From Anoplopoma fimbria (Eukaryota; Chordata; Actinopteri; Perciformes; Anoplopomatidae), in NCBI RefSeq assembly GCF_027596085.1, contig NC_072454.1, positions 24,922,490 through 24,986,489 on the forward strand: 64,000 bases of DNA. The letters run 5' to 3'. The notes below the pieces were generated by a model, which saw nothing but the letters and a program-made list of their open reading frames with translations, searched no databases and was not told the origin of the DNA. Positions 49,295 through 59,458 of this stretch are shown here, one piece after another (within the stretch, counting starts at the first letter, position 1; every line of letters starts with the position of its first letter). Made by a program: the position numbers and the translations under genes.

Positions 49295-51015
49295 ATTACC
49301 TTCATTCCAGGGTCTGTTCGTTTTCAATTGAATCAGTTCAGAAAATGTCACTCCCAACAAAAATGTTAATAGAACTGGGAGCTCTAACAGTGATAACTGA
49401 ATTAGATGAATCAAGGTGTGTGGGTATACAAGTTGACAGATCAAAGTTCCCTTCAGCTCTAACACTGCATACTGATTACACTAGATGTTATCATCAATAA
49501 CAATTTTCTCAAGAAAAAGTATATTGTCTGCCGGAGGCCACATATCGACATAGCTACTTTCTATTCTGATCCATATCCAAGCAGGACTCTTAATTTGTAA
49601 GAAGACAGACATAAACTCAAGTTGATTTTGCTTTTTCACTGTCACTCTGCCTGTTAACAGTCAACTTTTGCTTCATTGTTTCTGTTCCTGCAAATGTTTA
49701 TCACACAGTTAGAATATCTCTAGTGATGATTTTGGGTCCACTTTACTCTACTTCAATAGTTTGTTCCAAGAAACCCTTTACTTGTCATTTTTGAGGTTGT
49801 TAATATAGTTTTGAATGAAATAATATATTTTACTGTGTATATTTTCTCTGTATGAAAACACTTTGATTGAAAAGCTAGGTACCTTTTACTGAGTAGAGTC
49901 TATGTTTTCGTTTTATACAAGCTAATACTTAACATAGCTCATATAGCTGCCAACCATGGTATGCCATAGTAGTCTAGATTTTTTATTGTGTCCCTACATT
50001 TCAGAAGCCATTGGTTTCCTACATACAAATACAGATGAAAGTTGATGTGAAATGTCTTCCAGGGTGGTGCATTGATGTGTTTTGGGGAAATTCCAACTCC
50101 CTGATCTGAGAGCAGGATGCTGAACACCTTCCTTGATTTCTGACAACATAAACTGTGAAAAATGAATCTAGAATTGCAGCTTCTCGGCCACAAAGTCACC
50201 CATGCCTTAGCTAGCAAAAACAAGAAAAGTCTTACCAAATTATGTAAAAGTACAGATCAGTTGTCTCCTATGGGATTTGAATGTTAAACGTAATGTCTGG
50301 CTGTTGTCTTCTTCTCCCAGAGATGAGCTGCAGCTGGGCCCCAGTCAGCCCGGCGGCTCTCACAAATGCGGCCCCGTCAGCAACGGCACCATGTGTGGCA
50401 GACCCACCCTGATCGAACCAGAGCGGCTGAAGGACTTCGGTGAGGAAGATCTTTTCAATGGTGACGTGAAGGTCTATAGCACCAAGGTGGCGAGGGGTCC
50501 CGAGGTCATGCCCATGGAGCCCCCCAAGATCAGACGCCTCAGCGAGTTCCGGATCGTCCCCAGGCCTCTTGTAGAGTATCTCCGCTTCGAGGACATCAGC
50601 GCTGCAGCCTTCAGGATCCAGACAGGGATCCAGAAGACGCCCTGTACAGTAAGATAGCATGGCTGAACCTTACATGCTGTCTCAGAAAGATAGGATAAGA
50701 ACATCTAAATACATATTCATACATTGACAAACATGAATTAATTTCCAATTATTACAGAAAACGATAATCGATATTTCCTTACAGATTAACAATCATTTTT
50801 GACCAGCTGTACAGCGATGTTCACACATAGGGTTAAACATAGAGATGCTCTTAAAATGCTGCTTCTCCTTTTGTGTGTGTGCGCAGTACTCCAGACTGTC
50901 CAAACAGTACGGGATGGAGATCTACCTGAAGAAAGAGCACCTGCACTACACAGGCTCTGTGAAGGAGAGAGGAGTCCTGTACCTGCTCACCTCCCTCACA
51001 GAGGTGAGACAATGT

Positions 51016-51051
<36 letters not shown>

Positions 51052-54000
51052 ATCCCTTCCAGTACTCCAGGTCACAGCTAGTGCGATCTACTATCTGTGT
51101 GTTCGTGCAGACTCACATGTGTGACCTGACCATTAGTGACCTGTAGTGACAGAAATAGTCCGAATGCAGCTTAAAGGACAGTGGCTTGGGAATGTGCTCC
51201 TTTGAGTGTGTGTATACTGTGAGCAAGTGACACAAGTGAGGGAACCAAAATTAATTTTGATGATATGAAAGCTTTGCTTCTCGGTTCCGTATAAATTCGA
51301 AGGTTAAAGCTAGTTTAGCAAGTTTCTGGCGAGGACAAGTGGTGACGGATTGAGCGCCTGGATGGAAAAATGACTTGATCCTCGTCAGTAAAGCCGTGCA
51401 GAGATCTTCTTTGTGACAGGAAGCATCAGGGATTATGGGAATTGTGGTCTACATTTTGAGAAACACTGGCTTAAGAGAGAGGTTATACCACATGGAATGT
51501 TTGCTTGCAAAGGACAGAAATCCACCTAAACGAAAAAGTAATTGTGTGGTAATTTAATATCTATTGTGTATTACTCTTAAGCTTTTTAAAGGAATAGTTT
51601 GCCATTTTGGGAAATCTTATATTTGTTTGTTAAATATAAGGTTAGCTTAGTTTAGCATAAAGACTGGAAACGGGGACTGGCTCTGTCTGAGGGTAACAAA
51701 ATACACATACCAGTACATCTTAGACTTAAATATGAATGTATTTTTTTTTTTTTTTTTAAATCTGTCACGCAAAGAAAGAGTCCCGTACATAACTCTCTGT
51801 AAACAGCTGTTTTTCAATGGAAGGGCAAGTTTGAGTGCACAGTACAGGATTCTTCATTGACCTCGACCAAATCTATTGATGTTTGCTTTGTGTACATATT
51901 TATGAATCTATGTCAAGCCCATGTTTTGGTCCCTTTCAGGTTGAGCAGAGGAAGGGCGTGATCGTGGCCAGTGACTGTAACTTCTCAATGGCTGTGGCCC
52001 ACCACGCCGTGGAGCTGAAGATCCCGGTGTTTGTCATCATGCCGTCGTGCTGCTCCTCGCCTCGTCTCAGGATCTACAGAGACTACGGTGCTATGGTCAT
52101 CTCCTATGGCAGCACCAGCCACGACTCCCAGAACCACGCCCGCCATCTGGCCACGGAGAACGGATACCTCTACCTGGAAGAGTCAGTCCCGCTCACGCTC
52201 ACTGTAACATTTCACACGGAGGTCACAATACGTCTGCCTGTAATGTTGTTGAGGTTTACTTGTAGTTTGCAGTTTTGATTTGACAGGCAGACATTTTGGT
52301 TTGTCAGGGCAGGAAAAGCACAGGCTCTCTGGTCTGTAGTTTAGGCAGTGGTTAGTGGAAGGCTCTTCATGTGTTTGGGGGAGGTTAACACCACCACTTT
52401 TACACGTCAAAGCCTCTTTACAGGCTACAGGAAGAGTATTACTGCATATGAGAGAAACGTTGTACGCATTTTGAGGGAGCCGTGGAAAGTCTGGTAAAAG
52501 CACTCTGGGGGTGTGGAGTTAAAAAGAAGTGATAAGATGTAGAGGCTATATTAGCCGCTACTGGCATAACCATACGACTGTTCATAAAAGCAGATTCCTG
52601 TGTCTGTGTCTCCTTTGGTTTCGCCAATGCCCACACTCCTTTAGGAGACTAGAGGCAGGTCCTGAGTCTACTACCTCCAATGGCAGAAGTGAATGTCATT
52701 TTCTAGAGCCAGTGTTTGGTTTGTCCTTTCTTGGCTACTGTAGAAACATGGCTGCCGAGTCCTTGAAGAGGGTCGGCTCCATATGTAGATACAAACACTT
52801 CATTCTAATGTAACTAAAACAAGAGGGATTCTTATTTTCAGGTGATAATACACTAAAGAAAAATGTTATATTCCATTTATTTCAATAGGTCCCCCTAAAT
52901 GCACCACACTGTACCTTTTAAATAGTGAATGATATGTCCTCACAAGAGCTATTTCATGCAAATACAGCACACACTGAACTTCCGTTTTTCTTTTTACTAT
53001 AGTAACACTATGGTTACTTTTTGCATACTGTAATGAAAGTTGGTGATGAATTTAAATCCCATTCCTTTTCCTTTCTATCTCTGTTTTCTGATGTCCAGAG
53101 ATGAAAATGCAGCGTACCTGGCAGGACTGGGCACCGTCGGCATGGAGATCTATGAGCAAGTGTCCAAACTAGATGCAGTGATTATTCCCGCTGCTGGACA
53201 GTACGGTCTACTGGCTGGTACAGCTGCAGCCATCAAACACCTCAACTCACAAATTCTTGTCATAGTAAGTAGACGCTCAGAAGTTAGATTTATCTGTACA
53301 TCGCTGTCTACTTAACTACAATGTCTGCATGGAGTAGTGTTGTTGGTGCTGTTTCTCAAAATTAGGTCACATTTCCCATAAACCTTTTCCTTCTTATTGC
53401 AAAGATGAGTCTCCCTGGTGTTGATCCAAGTATCATTCTGCTTGGATTTCCTTAACAAGATAAAGTATTTGAAGTGTTTCCCTTGTTCCTCTATGTGCTC
53501 ACACCTGAAACTCTTGACAGCTTTAGCTCTGTTTACACTGGAGGAACAGAACAGCCCTGTCCTTCTATTCTCCATCATGAAGAGATATCCCTGTGCAGAG
53601 GAAGAGTATCCCAGTAGTGAACATTATTAAATGGATCAAAGAAACTGATTAAGGCTGCCAATCTTCCTGTAGATGGTCGTGTTTTCGTCATTGGCATCAT
53701 ACAAATGTTTCACATTTTGTTAATGTTGCATAAGCAATTTTATTTTGAATTGCTTTCGTTCTGAGTGTGAAACAATTATTTCCTGGGTGAATTCAAGAGA
53801 AAATGTCTTGCATTTAATGTCCTTGATTCCACTTTTAATTTAAAAATGAAAATGTAGATGAGGTAGAACTATGGGATTGGAACATAATATTCCTAGCCAC
53901 ACTTAAGGCTTCTATAGATGGCAATGACAGTTAGTCGGTCTGTTGATCCACCACTTTGGTCCATACTAAAATATCTCAACAACTGCTCGATGGATTATGA

Positions 54001-55370
54001 AATTTGTTTGAGAGATTTATGCCTCCCTCAGGTTGAAATGTAATAACTTTGGTGATCCTTTAACTTTTTATATAGCACCAAGTTCAAAATGTATTTTTCT
54101 TACCAAAACTTTGGGTTATGACAAAATACCTGCAAAACTTAAAGCTAGCTGTACTTTGTGTTTGCTGCTATTAGCATGCTAACACGTTACTCTAAAAGGG
54201 GACCCACTGTAAACATACCTGCTAAAAATCAGAGTGTTAGCTTTGAAATTGTTAGCATGCTTATGTTAGCACAGACGCTTGTTTTTACATGTGGTAATAT
54301 GGTGAAACTACATGGGCTTTCTCCAACAGGGAATTGAACCAGAGGGTTTCCCTCTGCTGCTACAATCTCTCAAAACTGACGGTCCAATCAAAGACATGCA
54401 GAGCAACCCCAACAAGAAACTCTATGGAGGTAAACACAGTTCAAACATGTGTTATTTGGTTCTTATTCCATACGTGTAGTACAGAACTGTCTTGTGAATG
54501 TTGAATAAACTTTATCACTATCTGTACATTTCACTGTGTGAAGCTCATACTGCTTCATGTTGATCTTCCGTCTCCTCTCAGATCTTATGGGGCGTTCACT
54601 GGGTGTCAACACCTTCCAGCTGGCAAAGAAACTGGTAGATAAAGTCATCTCTGTCAGGTACCGCATCTCCATAGCACATTGACACTTTCACGCTTGGGTG
54701 AAACATATGCCCTATGTGTCAAAATTCAGATTATGGTTTACTTGTTATAAAGCAATGCCTGTTTTTAAGTTTTCAGGTATTTTAATTTAGATATTGAGTG
54801 TTATTGTTGACTAAATCTTCTTATATCAAAAACCTCATATTAAAAAGTAAACCACTGTTGAAATCCTCTCTGTGATTAACTAACCTTTTTCCTTTCTTTG
54901 CCTCTGCCTCACAGTGAGGAGGACTCTCTGGTGGCGATGCTGCGGTTTCAGGAGTTTGAACGCTCCACAGTGGACACAGAGGGAGCCATGGGGCTGGCCG
55001 CCATCTTGGCCGGACAACTGTCAGAGCTGAGAGGCAAAAAGTGGGTCAGACTTGTTAATAATGTTGTACCTAACTGAGCCCTGTTGGGGAAATTCAAGAA
55101 CAACCAGCAGCATTCATTTACTGCTTTTAACATCTTGTAATTAAAGCTCTAACTAAAGCGCTAACCAAAGCACTTCATGTTTATGAAAGGTTTCTCGTTT
55201 TTTTTTCTTTTCTCCAAATATGTAAAAACCCTTTGTATCATTTTAATATAGTCCTATGTGTGAGGGCCGAGGCATTTCTCAAAAAAAAATCTGACATTTT
55301 GGCAAAACAGCGATGTCAGCAGAGCTAATCTGATGGCTGCAGATGAAACAAGACTTTTCCTGTGTATGTA

Positions 55371-55436
<66 letters not shown>

Positions 55437-57189
55437 CTGTAGGGTCGCTGTAGTGGTGAGCAGCGCTAACATGGAGCTGGAGCTGGTGAGGCAGTGTGTG
55501 GACCGAGCCCTGGTGCTGGACGACCGGGTCAGTAAGTTCTCTGTGCAGCTGGGAGAATGGCCAGGAGACATGGCGAAGCTGCTGGACGTCCTGTCCAGAG
55601 AGGACGTCAGGTATAGAGCCAACACCGGTCCATTTAAAGCTCTTACTTCTGCCGTCTCATGCACAGGTCCGACCTGTTTTACAATGAATATCCCCTCGAT
55701 GTCACATTGAATTCTCCGCCGTTTCCTGTCTTTTTCCACCCAGGTTGTTGGACGTCTGCCATCGGAGACAAAGTGAGAAGTCAGAACTCTTCAAGGCGAA
55801 GGTAGGCGACTCATCTCTCCTCTTCGCCTCTTCATTTAGCTTGTCTGCTTCTCCGTCACTGCCATGGAACTTATGCCTTTGAGTTAGCATGGCAAAATTG
55901 TGTGACTCAGAGGGCCAAGAATACAAATCAAGTGAAATATAGAGGTATAAATGCTGTTTTCTGTAGATCCGGGAAAAACCTACTGCAAGAAATACTGGCA
56001 CCCCTTTCTGATAAGGCACCCCTCATAATGATGTAACTAATGGTCACCCTCATAATGATGTAACTAATGGATTAATTAATAATTTAAAATAATGTATTAA
56101 TGCTTGATAGATCAGTTATAATCCATCAAAAAAGAAGTCATTTTGGGTTGTAAAAAATTTCGGACTGGTTGGACCGGTATCTGGAAAAGGGCTGCAGATG
56201 ATAAGGACCAAAATCCATTTTTCAGCAACTTATTTATAACTGCGTATATTATGGTTCAAAACCATATGTAATATTTATAACTGCAGATTAGAGTGAGTAT
56301 TTAATAATGGATTATTAAATATTCATAATCAAATATAAACACTATCAATAAATTATGTATTTACCATTAATAAAGACATTAGTAACAGCTTAACCTTTTT
56401 AAAGGGTGCCATATTATAGTATTCACTGAAAATAATTTACGCTGGTAACAACTGATAAAATAAATATTCTCCCTGTTTCATTTATAAACACCACAGCACA
56501 CTCTGCAATCAAAGTCAGAGGTTTTACTAGTGATCCTTACTTGGTCTGGCATGACCATTGGCTCGTGTTGGTCTTGGTCTTGTGCTAGCAAACTCCGGCT
56601 ACAGTAATGTGGTGTAATTGGTGGCTCTGAGTAAGTTTGCAGACTTAATGACTCGGCACATGCTACTGTAAGGCTTTAGCATTAGCGTTTTAGCTTTGGC
56701 TGCTGTTCAGCAAAAGTTATGTAGCGTCACTTTAAATTCTTAGTTTCCCCTTGAAACAAATTAAAACAGCTGCCGCTGGACGGGGATGACTCCATGATTC
56801 ATGAAATCCTACTTGAACCAATTATTTTCTCTTGGTAACGAGAATTGCCTTGAAAAACGAACAAACAAACGAATGAAACTGTAAGTTGCCTCAGAAAGAA
56901 GCGTTTTCATCGTCTCCTGGTTTTGTCGTCGTATCCTCTGCAATCTACACTGACAAATTAGCACTGTGCTGTTAATTCATCAGACGTGTCAAAAGGCGAA
57001 AGGTGTTGCATAATTAACTGCTCACTGCCTTAATACGAGTGTGTGTGATGTCAGAGGGCTAACCGTACATGTGTGTGTGTGTGTTAACAGGTGGAGTGTG
57101 TGGTGGAAACCAGGGATAAGACACAGAGCGCTCATCTGCGCAAGACGCTGAGTGAGCGCTACCCGTCTATATGCTGGATGGACCGGTGA
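46965..57189 (+). CDS. PLP fold-type-II (threonine/serine dehydratase-like) protein with hydrophobic N-terminal segment and ACT-like domain, gene span
   Basis: Eleven exons, all phase-compatible, give 2,142 nt: 713 residues and a stop. Residues 1-199 are Pro/Ser-rich and probably disordered; 201-219 (ALVDFLLRLVLYLFLLFI) could span or dip into a membrane. From about 290 to 625 there is a dehydratase-like PLP fold: K356 in HYTGSVKERG sits where the Schiff-base Lys should be (TGSFKxRG), N383 in SDCNFS matches the Asn of GNHAQ, and S612 in SSANM the last Ser. The Gly-rich phosphate loop GGGGL is AAGQYGL here (481-487). Residues about 635-713, with WPGDMAKLLDVL, HRR and VECVVETRD, resemble an ACT regulatory domain. 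Ordinary threonine dehydratases deaminate Thr or Ser; activity here is uncertain because the loop has changed. I know no mammalian symbol for it. Confidence 0.85.
47627..50320 (+). other. PLP-fold gene intron 1 with (TG)n
   Basis: Apart from a (TG)n microsatellite near 49.25 kb, no feature was recognised. Confidence 0.55.
49218..49292. repeat. (TG)37 microsatellite
   Basis: 75 bp of perfect TG repeats within intron 1. Confidence 0.98.
50321..50648 (+). CDS. PLP-fold gene exon 2: linker and start of catalytic fold
   Basis: After TTCTTCTCCCAG it encodes RDELQLGPSQPGGSHKCGPV and onward through FRIVPRPLVEYLRFEDISAA to TGIQKTPCT, donor GTAAGA. The end matches the start of the dehydratase fold, where the family has a ...A..I...I..TP sequence. 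Confidence 0.9.
50887..51003 (+). CDS. PLP-fold gene exon 3: candidate Schiff-base lysine
   Basis: Follows GTGTGTGTGTGCGCAG and encodes YSRLSKQYGMEIYLKKEHLH then YTGSVKERGVLYLLTSLTE, donor GTGAGA. Lys 356 of TGSVKERG corresponds to the PLP-binding Lys of TGSFKxRG. The upstream GU run and a (GA)n run 17 bp after the exon are unusual splice surroundings. Confidence 0.92.
51021..51047. repeat. (GA)n microsatellite next to a 5' splice site
   Basis: 27 bp of GA repeats beginning 17 bp after exon 3 of the PLP-fold gene. Confidence 0.95.
51048..51939 (+). other. PLP-fold gene intron 3
   Basis: Holds a dispersed family A member near 51.59-51.73 kb and a poly(T) run; otherwise nothing recognised. 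Confidence 0.55.
51592..51730 (+). repeat. dispersed repeat family A, partial
   Basis: AAGGAATAGTTTGCCATTTT, GGGAAAT, AGTTTAGCATAAAGACTGGA and CCAGTACATCTTAGACTTA match the family members elsewhere in the window. Confidence 0.65.
51940..52181 (+). CDS. PLP-fold gene exon 4: cofactor Asn segment
   Basis: Follows GTCCCTTTCAG and encodes VEQRKGVIVASDCNFSMAVA, HHAVELKIPVFVIMPSCCSS and onward to GYLYLE plus two bases, donor GTCAGT. SDCNFSMAVA takes the place of SAGNHAQGVA: the Asn that faces the cofactor in the family is kept, its Gly and His neighbours are not. Confidence 0.92.
52182..53098 (+). other. PLP-fold gene intron 4
   Basis: Contains a dispersed family B element; the rest is unremarkable. 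Confidence 0.55.
52700..52922 (+). repeat. dispersed repeat family B, near-complete
   Basis: Starts with AGAGCCAGTGTTTGGTTTGT, carries AACATGGCTGCCGAGTC and CCATATGTAGATACAAACAC, and ends TTATATTCCATTTATTTC then CACCACACTGTACC. A partial inverse copy lies near 30.84 kb and an internally deleted remnant near 58.21 kb. The outer words (CCAGTGT / ACACTG) are inverse, as in small DNA transposons. Confidence 0.65.
53099..53264 (+). CDS. PLP-fold gene exon 5: altered phosphate-binding loop
   Basis: Follows TGATGTCCAG and encodes DENAAYLAGLGTVGMEIYEQ, VSKLDAVIIPAAGQYGLLAG and TAAAIKHLNSQILVI, donor GTAAGT. GxGTxGxEI is well kept, but the tetraglycine loop (VGGGGL) that holds the PLP phosphate reads PAAGQYGL. 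Confidence 0.93.
53265..54329 (+). other. PLP-fold gene intron 5
   Basis: About 1 kb, the right third being a dispersed repeat rich in TTAGCATGC words; otherwise nothing recognised. Confidence 0.55.
53925..54290. repeat. dispersed repeat family C (TTAGCATGC-rich)
   Basis: TGTAATAACTTTGGTGATCC, AAAATACCTGCAAAACTTAA and GTGTTTGCTGCTATTAGCAT followed by repeated TTAGCATGC form a non-coding block that resembles a common fish interspersed repeat (from memory). Its ends are approximate. Confidence 0.6.
54330..54429 (+). CDS. PLP-fold gene exon 6
   Basis: Follows TTTCTCCAACAG and encodes GIEPEGFPLLLQSLKTDGPI then KDMQSNPNKKLYG, donor GTAAAC. The start resembles the GVEPE.. strand that follows the Gly loop in dehydratases. 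Confidence 0.93.
54582..54657 (+). CDS. PLP-fold gene exon 7
   Basis: Follows CGTCTCCTCTCAG, completes the Asp codon and encodes LMGRSLGVNTFQLAKKLVDK then VISV plus two bases of Ser, donor GTACCG. The pattern recalls the DG...G..TF.l....D.vv segment of the family. Confidence 0.93.
54915..55040 (+). CDS. PLP-fold gene exon 8
   Basis: Follows TGCCTCACAG and encodes SEEDSLVAMLRFQEFERSTV, DTEGAMGLAAILAGQLSELR and GK plus two bases, donor GTGGGT. EGA.GLAA corresponds to the family's conserved EPAGA.A.A region, with Thr at the usual Pro position. Confidence 0.93.
55041..55442 (+). other. PLP-fold gene intron 8 ending in a long (TG)n
   Basis: 402 bp. The last 68 bp are (TG)30 plus TTCTGTAG, so there is almost no pyrimidine tract. 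Confidence 0.7.
55375..55435. repeat. (TG)30 microsatellite at a 3' splice site
   Basis: About 60 bp of perfect TG repeats that stop seven bases before exon 9. Confidence 0.98.
55443..55610 (+). CDS. PLP-fold gene exon 9: last cofactor-facing Ser and start of ACT-like domain
   Basis: Completes Lys and encodes VAVVVSSANMELELVRQCVD, RALVLDDRVSKFSVQLGEWP and GDMAKLLDVLSREDV plus two bases, donor GTATAG. SSANM lies where the family has SGGN, keeping the first Ser. From VSKFSVQLGEWPGD the pattern is of an ACT domain (beta strand, then PGxLxxLLxxL). Confidence 0.93.
55744..55801 (+). CDS. PLP-fold gene exon 10
   Basis: Follows TTCCACCCAG, completes Arg and encodes LLDVCHRRQSEKSELFKAK, donor GTAGGC. 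LDVCHRR matches the ..I.dv.H.R strand of dehydratase ACT-like domains. Confidence 0.92.
55802..57090 (+). other. PLP-fold gene last intron
   Basis: AT-rich, without a recognised element. It ends with (GT)8 followed by GTTAACAG, a third GU-rich 3' splice site in this gene. Confidence 0.6.
57091..57189 (+). CDS. PLP-fold gene terminal exon
   Basis: Encodes VECVVETRDKTQSAHLRKTL then SERYPSICWMDR and TGA. This is the last strand and helix of the ACT-like domain. Confidence 0.92.
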   Translation: MECVVETRDKTQSAHLRKTLSERYPSICWMDR

Positions 57190-57639
57190 TCACCACAGCA
57201 ACATGAACATGAACATTTACACTAGAAAAAAAAAGAAGAAGAAGAAGAGACGACACTTCCTGTAACATACACTACTACCATATATGAACTCTGTTAGAGA
57301 GACTAACACTATGGCTGTTGAGCAAACCTAAGTGTGTACAGAAAAGCCTTGAGATTATATAGCGAATACTGTCAACACTACTACTACTACTACTATTGAT
57401 GCTGCTGTAGCTCTTTAATCACGGCACCATTTAGGTAAAGTGGTGAGGCTGCGTTCAGAAGATGAATATAGCTCTTATGTTTTAATCACAGAGCATGAAT
57501 TGTCCACTGTAGATGCATGCTTACACCTCCCATAAACCAACAGCATAAAAGATGTATTTTTCAATCCATATTGTTTTTAAACTGCTGTACATATTTCTGT
57601 ATTTATATTGTAGAGTCAAATCCAAGTAAGTGTTCTGCA
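57190..57639 (+). other. 3' UTR of the PLP-fold gene
   Basis: About 450 bp between stop and poly(A) signal, with short (GAA)n and (CTA)n runs. Confidence 0.75.
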
Positions 57640-57645
57640 AATAAA
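57640..57645 (+). promoter_or_regulatory. polyadenylation signal of the PLP-fold gene
   Basis: AATAAA about 450 bp after the stop, followed by the GT/T-rich CTGGTTTGTTGATGTTT 20-40 bp downstream. Confidence 0.8.
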
Positions 57646-58207
57646 ATTGGACTAATATGACTTCTTCTGCTGGTTTGTTGATGTTTATTTCTCTGGATGG
57701 TAGTTGTCATTTCTCATGGGTGAAAGCGAGGCAGGGTGTGAAATGAAGTTGTTTCTACGCCGACCGTCCCTGATTATTGGCTGGAGACGGCTGTAGTAGA
57801 GACTGGGCTGTTTAAGACGGGCTAATGCTCTTAAGTTCATGAGCAGAGGACATCATAACCCCCTGCCACTGGTTTGGCCTCGTTCAGACTACGTCACACT
57901 GTTTACCTGTGGGCTAACGTCTTTCAAATGAATGCTAATGTTGCTAAAGGGGGCGTATCTACGCTGCCAAGCTCCATATCCTCTTAATATGAAACATTAA
58001 GGAGACATTTAAAAAAAATAATTCCCATCTCTCTGTCAAATGTTCAATGTACGTTTCCTTGGGTCAATATGTTTATTTATTTTTCATATATCTATACAGT
58101 TATTAGTACTCACCCATGTAATTTTTCACCTATTGAATGGCTTTAGGTTAAATTAAGCCCTACACATTAAAGCAAGATGAAAATCAAAATATGTATTCAT
58201 AATAAAA

Positions 58208-58262
58208 TTAGAGCTCCATATGTAGATACAAACACTTCATTCTAAATGCATCACACTGTATT
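58208..58262 (+). repeat. dispersed repeat family B, internally deleted remnant
   Basis: CTCCATATGTAGATACAAAC is joined directly to CTAAATGCATCACACTGTA, skipping about 90 bp present in the 52.7-kb copy. Confidence 0.6.
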
Positions 58263-58959
58263 TAGACTGATTAAAAGAGTGCTGGGCTGGTTATAATCTA
58301 GGCCACAGAGCAGGTTAAATAATTCCGTCTTCAGTCAACAGAGATAATTTCCATAACACATCCCTACATCATTATAATTACAATCTATTTTCCAAATATA
58401 AACAAGGATATTAGACATACCAAACACATATTATCAGAAACAATAGTATTGCCTGTATAACATAAATGTTATGCCTGATTACTGAGCTCTTGTTGATCAC
58501 TGATCAAGATGAACACTTTTTGGCACGATGGGTGCAGCTGTACTTGCTGAGTACTTGCAATAAATTATTTCCCCAAAAACGTCCATGAATGTGTTGAGTG
58601 AAGAGTTTACAGACTTTAAAAATTGGTGGGGTCTGATGCTTCCTTCTGAAAAAGTGTGGGGGGACATGTCCTCTGTGTCGGATCAAACCTGTGAATAGAA
58701 GACACGTTCTCACCCCCAACTCATCAAATACTGATGCTTGGTCAGCGGTCCTGAGCTTCAAACTGACGCTCTAGGTTCCCCTCTAGCGTTAGCTTTGGAC
58801 GTGGCTGGGACGGCGTGTCAGTGTCTACTCGTTACATGCATGGTGTTTTTTCAAAATAAAGTTCCATCTTCACAGGAAGTTAGGATTAGGCAACTAAACC
58901 ACTTGGTCAAGTTAAGAACCTTAACCCTAAGTTGGTGGGACTGGATGTTGTATGAATGT

Positions 58960-59112
58960 TGGTTAGAGTCTGATGGGCAGGTGGCACCTTGCATGGTAGC
59001 CCCTGTCATCAGTGTGTGAATGGGTGAAGACTATGTATTTGTAATATAAGCTTTGAGCTACTGATTGTAAGTTGCTTTGGATAAAAGTCAGCTAAATGAC
59101 TGTAATGTAATC
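58960..59112 (+). repeat. dispersed repeat tail (TTGGATAAAAG...TAAATGACTGTAATGTAA)
   Basis: AAGTTGCTTTGGATAAAAGT, then CAGCTAAATGACTGTAATGT, is a 3' end shared by many fish retroposons, as recalled. The body was not classified. Confidence 0.55.
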
Positions 59113-59407
59113 AACTCACATGACTAGTGGGACAAACGAGTCACATGTGTAATGTCTCATATAACTAATATCAATAACTCCTGGTCTTTTCCTAATAAGA
59201 TCAGACACTATGACCACTCAGCATGTCTGCATGAAAAAGCTCTTTGGCTCTGCAGGTCTGCAGATATGAATGTTAGTAGGTCATTAAAGGGTTCTTCCAC
59301 TGAAATCCTTCATCACGTTAGGTTTGCATCTGCTCTCAATCGTCTTGCGTTATGATTTTGCTTCAATTCTTCTTTCCCTGACATGTCTGGTACTGCTGCG
59401 CCCTCAG

Positions 59408-59458
59408 GTGGTGGAGGTCTGCTACGACGTCCTGAAGAAGCACAGCTTCTCCAAATAG
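59408..59458 (+). CDS. orphan terminal exon, gene unknown
   Basis: After TGCTGCGCCCTCAG, 16 codons VVEVCYDVLKKHSFSK end at TAG. Fourteen or more of 16 codons end in G or C within AT-rich DNA, the pattern of the real exons here. I do not recognise the protein. It could be an alternative last exon of the PLP-fold gene (whose exon 10 ends in phase 0, as this exon would need), the end of a gene whose other exons I missed, or a fossil. Confidence 0.3.
   Translation: MVEVCYDVLKKHSFSK

Larger units (their letters stand above)
57646..59407. other. intergenic, repeat fragments
   Basis: Holds a family B remnant near 58.21 kb and a dispersed repeat tail near 58.96-59.11 kb. No gene was recognised before the orphan exon at 59408. 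Confidence 0.5.
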
